From: Alistipes sp.
GTDB lineage: Bacteria > Bacteroidota > Bacteroidia > Bacteroidales > Rikenellaceae
Reading direction: 5' to 3'
DNA length: 64,000 nt
Assembly (NCBI GenBank): GCA_017532885.1
Contig: JAFXIS010000028.1
Location: forward strand, 6,832 to 70,831
Position 1 is the first letter of the stretch; each line of letters begins with the position of its first letter. The notes under the pieces are model-generated. The model searched no databases, was not told where the DNA came from, and saw only the letters and a list, made by a program, of their open reading frames with translations. Shown here in pieces: positions 61,192 through 64,000 of this stretch. The position numbers and the translations under genes were made by a program.

Positions 61192-62928
61192 ATGAAATAT
61201 AAAAATTCCAAGCGTGCGATAATCTTCCCGCTGATACTTGCCATTGGCATTGTCGCAGGTATAATGTTGGGCCAATTTGTGGGGCGTAATCGTGCCGAAA
61301 CGCAGTTTATGTCGTTGATAAATCGCTCGGGGCTGGATGTGAATAATAAAATCATGCAGACCTGCATGCTTATCGAACATCAGTATGTCGATTCGATTTC
61401 GATGGACTCCCTGTCGGAGTTGGTTATCCCCATGCTTATTGAGAAGTTGGACCCTCATTCGGTCTATGTTCCGGCGAGTGAAATGCAGCAGATGAATGAA
61501 CCTCTGGAGGGCGAATTTGATGGTATAGGTGTGGTATTTAATGCCGCTACGGATACGGTTGTCGTGCTGAATGTTGTACCCAATGGCCCGAGTGCCAAGG
61601 CGGGAATTGTTGCCGGAGATAGGATTATTGAGGTGAATGATACCCTTATTGCCGGAGTTAAGATGTCGCAAACCGATATCATGAAGCGTCTGAGAGGCCC
61701 TCGAGGCTCGGAGGTTACACTCTCGTTGCAGCGTCGAGGTATTCCGGATTTGGTGGATGTCGTGGTTGTGCGTGATGCGATACCTATCCATAGCATCGAA
61801 TCGGCATTTATGGTCAATGAGGATACGGGATTTGTGCGTCTGTCGCAGTTCTCGCGTACCTCACATATCGAGCTAATGAAGGTTCTGGCGGAGTTGCGTC
61901 AGGAGGGTATGACGAAGTTGATTTTCGACTTGCGAGGCAACTCGGGAGGATTTTTGGATCAGGCAATCCTTATTGCCAACGAGTTCCTTCCGGCGGGCAA
62001 GTTGATTGTCTATACCGAAGATAGAAATGGTCGCCAACTCAAGCAATTCAGCGATGGCAGCGGTCTGGCTTCGGATATAGCCCTTGTGATACTTATGGAT
62101 GAAGATAGCGCCTCGTCGAGTGAGATTTTGGCAGGTGCCGTTCAGGATAATGACCGAGGCATGGTTGTGGGTCGCCGCTCATTTGGTAAAGGCTTGGTGC
62201 AGCATCAAATCCCTTATACCGATGGCTCGGCATTGCGCCTTACCATTGCACGCTACTATACTCCTACGGGCCGCTCGATTCAGCGCCCATATGTGAATGG
62301 TGAGGAGTTGGACTATCGCATGGATATTGTGCGTCGTTACAATAATAACGAGTTTTTTACGGCAGACAGCATCCATTTTGCCGATTCGTTGAAATTTACT
62401 ACACCTCAGGGCCGTACGGTGTATGGAGGCGGAGGTATTATGCCCGACATATTTATCCCTATGGATACGACCTATATCTCACCCTATTATATCGAGGTTT
62501 CGGGGCGTAATATTCTCTATCGCTACACTATGGAGTATGCCGACAAGCATCGTGAAGAGCTGAATAAGGTGCAGACGATTCAGGACTTGACGGCGCTGCT
62601 TGATAACGACAAAACACTGTTTGAGGATTTTGTGCGCTATGCTTCGCGTCATGGCGTAAAACCTTCGCAGAGGGATTTTGCACGCTCACGCAATGTTATG
62701 GTGGCTCAGCTTCGAGCCTATATAGGTCGTAATACGGTGCTGGAGGATGACGGATTCTATTATAATATTTTTGCCATAGATGATGCCGTTAAAGCCGCAT
62801 TGCAATGGCTCAAGGAGCATCCCGAAAGTAATATTACACCTATGCCGAGCAGAGTACGGAACCGAATACCGAGCCGCAGAGCGCGGAGCAGAGTAACGAA
62901 CAGAGTGAATTGGCGAAATAGCCTTTAG
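61192..62928 (+). CDS. S41 family C-terminal processing protease with a possible tail frameshift
   Basis: 578 residues as read. A transmembrane anchor (about 10-28) precedes the N-terminal region, a PDZ domain (about 92-175) and the S41 core with Ser308 (DSASSSE) and Lys333 (RRSFGKG), 25 residues apart. The last 28 residues in this frame are Arg-rich. From 62844 a second frame reads AEQSTEPNTEPQSAEQ to a stop at 62919-62921, which is a normal-looking acidic tail. A one- or two-base change near 62838-62844 would join the frames. It is a paralogue of the protease at 12930. Confidence 0.88.
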   Translation: MKYKNSKRAIIFPLILAIGIVAGIMLGQFVGRNRAETQFMSLINRSGLDVNNKIMQTCMLIEHQYVDSISMDSLSELVIPMLIEKLDPHSVYVPASEMQQMNEPLEGEFDGIGVVFNAATDTVVVLNVVPNGPSAKAGIVAGDRIIEVNDTLIAGVKMSQTDIMKRLRGPRGSEVTLSLQRRGIPDLVDVVVVRDAIPIHSIESAFMVNEDTGFVRLSQFSRTSHIELMKVLAELRQEGMTKLIFDLRGNSGGFLDQAILIANEFLPAGKLIVYTEDRNGRQLKQFSDGSGLASDIALVILMDEDSASSSEILAGAVQDNDRGMVVGRRSFGKGLVQHQIPYTDGSALRLTIARYYTPTGRSIQRPYVNGEELDYRMDIVRRYNNNEFFTADSIHFADSLKFTTPQGRTVYGGGGIMPDIFIPMDTTYISPYYIEVSGRNILYRYTMEYADKHREELNKVQTIQDLTALLDNDKTLFEDFVRYASRHGVKPSQRDFARSRNVMVAQLRAYIGRNTVLEDDGFYYNIFAIDDAVKAALQWLKEHPESNITPMPSRVRNRIPSRRARSRVTNRVNWRNSL

Positions 62929-62955
62929 GAGTAACAGAATAAACATTGAGATGGT

Positions 62956-63192
62956 ATGATACAGCGAATTATTGGCATTTTGGCATCTTTAGCCATTATT
63001 GTTCTTATAGTCTTTACTGTTTTGGGGCGTGACAGCTACAAAAGTATGCTCCCGGAGGATATGTTCTCTGCCGGCGAAGAGGTTGTTGTCCCGGAGTTGG
63101 TCAAGCCCGATAGTGTAGCTTTGGAGGAACAGGCGGCGATTGTTGTGGACTCTATCGTAACGGTTATGGAGGAGGTTGTGACAGAACCATAG
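62956..63192 (+). CDS. Small membrane-anchored acidic protein
   Basis: 78 residues. One transmembrane segment (about 5-23) is followed by an acidic exposed tail rich in Val, Glu and Pro. No family recognised. It lies between an S41 protease and a membrane protein of similar orientation; the three may form one operon. Confidence 0.6.
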   Translation: MIQRIIGILASLAIIVLIVFTVLGRDSYKSMLPEDMFSAGEEVVVPELVKPDSVALEEQAAIVVDSIVTVMEEVVTEP

Positions 63193-63249
63193 CAGAGCTT
63201 AACACCTTGCGATAAATCCGAATTTAGACCTAATTAGACCTAACCTGAA

Positions 63250-64000
63250 ATGAAGAATTTTCTACGCTATATGCTGTGGAGCGCCATGTTGTTTGGCGCG
63301 ATAGCCTATCTATCTCCTTTAAGCGTGGAGGCTGCTCCGATATATGATTTTGTAAGTGAGGGCGATGGCTCGGTTACGCAGAGCTATGATGATGCCTTTG
63401 ACTATTCGTGGCAAGACCGTGCAAGAATTGCTGTGGCCGAGGCGGGTATTATACCCTTTCTGGGTAGTGTTATAATCTATCTTTTGATAGCAATTGTTAT
63501 CTGCTTCCTCTTTAGCGGCTATTTTCGCTTGGGGCGCTGGTGTCTGTTGCTGGTGGGCTTAATAGGTCTTACCGAGACAATTCTCTTCCTTATGCCGGGA
63601 GCAGGGGATATGATGAGGGACTTTGTCAATATGATACTGCTGTTTGGCTTGCAGTTCGCTGCTACGCTCTTTTTTGCCGGACGACGCGACTCTGTACTAC
63701 ATGAACCGGCAATGATTATGAGCTATTTAGGTATGATTGTAGGCTTCGTTGTGCTGGTTGTCGAGATGTTTAAGGGCTCGTTCTTTATGAACCTTTTATC
63801 GACTATTATCGGACTTGCGGGCGTAGCATTTGTTGTGTGGATAGTTTATGTGATGTTCTTCCGCTCTTCGTCAGACTCTTACTCCCCGTATCGTAGCGGA
63901 AATGATGAGGATAGAGATTGGGACTCGGGTAGCTTCTCGGGCGGCAGTGGCAGCTCGGCAGGTGATAGATATCGCCGTCAGGATAGAGGTCAAACCGTGC
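63250..64000 (+). CDS. Membrane protein of unknown function, cut by the window end
   Basis: The first 250 codons are visible with no stop. The start MKNFLRYMLWSAMLFGAIAY is a signal-like helix. It is followed by about five more hydrophobic segments and then, from about residue 215, a Ser/Gly/Asp-rich cytoplasmic-looking region (SGSFSGGSGSSAGDRYRR). The latter resembles the disordered tails of TPM/YgcG-type proteins, but no domain is certain. The full length is unknown. Confidence 0.65.
   Translation, partial: MKNFLRYMLWSAMLFGAIAYLSPLSVEAAPIYDFVSEGDGSVTQSYDDAFDYSWQDRARIAVAEAGIIPFLGSVIIYLLIAIVICFLFSGYFRLGRWCLLLVGLIGLTETILFLMPGAGDMMRDFVNMILLFGLQFAATLFFAGRRDSVLHEPAMIMSYLGMIVGFVVLVVEMFKGSFFMNLLSTIIGLAGVAFVVWIVYVMFFRSSSDSYSPYRSGNDEDRDWDSGSFSGGSGSSAGDRYRRQDRGQTV

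Overview
The window looks like chromosome of a member of the order Bacteroidales (phylum Bacteroidota), about 50 % GC by eye. Three signs support this. Genes are preceded by the Bacteroidota primary-sigma promoter motif TAnnTTTG rather than by Shine-Dalgarno sequences. The gene set includes Bacteroidota markers such as the rpmB-rpmG-DUF4295-ftsY-rimO block and DUF4271, DUF3078 and DUF3467 proteins. Secreted carbohydrate enzymes are common. Nothing here fixes the family or genus. I see no rRNA or tRNA gene, CRISPR array, prophage, transposase or SusC/SusD pair. Most of the window is core chromosome with a few accessory enzymes.

Layout. 0.1-3.2 kb: a sugar operon (class II aldolase, PfkB kinase, D-lyxose/D-mannose isomerase) ending in a putative surface lipoprotein. 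3.4-9.8 kb: pdxB, two FKBP-type lipoproteins, lnt, folC and a DUF3467 gene. 10-18.5 kb: LysE exporter, cmk, ispH, a small membrane protein, an S41 protease, an orphan histidine kinase, DUF4271, hemD, rnpA and yidD. 18.6-28.3 kb, mostly minus strand: rny, a candidate structured RNA, zapA and a coiled-coil partner, rimO, ftsY, DUF4295, rpmG, rpmB, pncB, cinA and a pyrD-like gene. 28.3-32.4 kb: two divergent secreted proteins of unknown role. 32.4-40.6 kb: queA, a radical SAM gene, dxs, an exported protein, a lipocalin and clpB. 40.8-47 kb: GH2 beta-galactosidase convergent with GH78 alpha-L-rhamnosidase. 47.2-55 kb: fba, an orphan gene, a UPF0324 transporter, xerD, prmA, a WbqC-like gene and a GH2 homologue with altered active site. 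55-64 kb: cvpA, rsgA, a SpoU-type methyltransferase, a class III aminotransferase, a short stomatin-tail-like protein, nfo, DUF3078, a second S41 protease and a membrane protein cut by the window end.

The items most worth a second look are these: the GH2 homologue in which both expected catalytic glutamates are replaced; the PyrD homologue lacking the usual orotate-binding and catalytic motifs; a structured RNA candidate between zapA and rny; three direct and one inverted TCTGCCAA boxes upstream of clpB; a palindromic MITE-like repeat in two full copies and one partial copy; a low-complexity repeat insertion inside RnpA; and a probable frameshift in the tail of the second S41 protease. No single multi-gene system that is clearly new was found. 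The divergent pair at 28.3-32.4 kb and the isomerase-kinase-aldolase operon are the best candidates for undescribed biochemistry.
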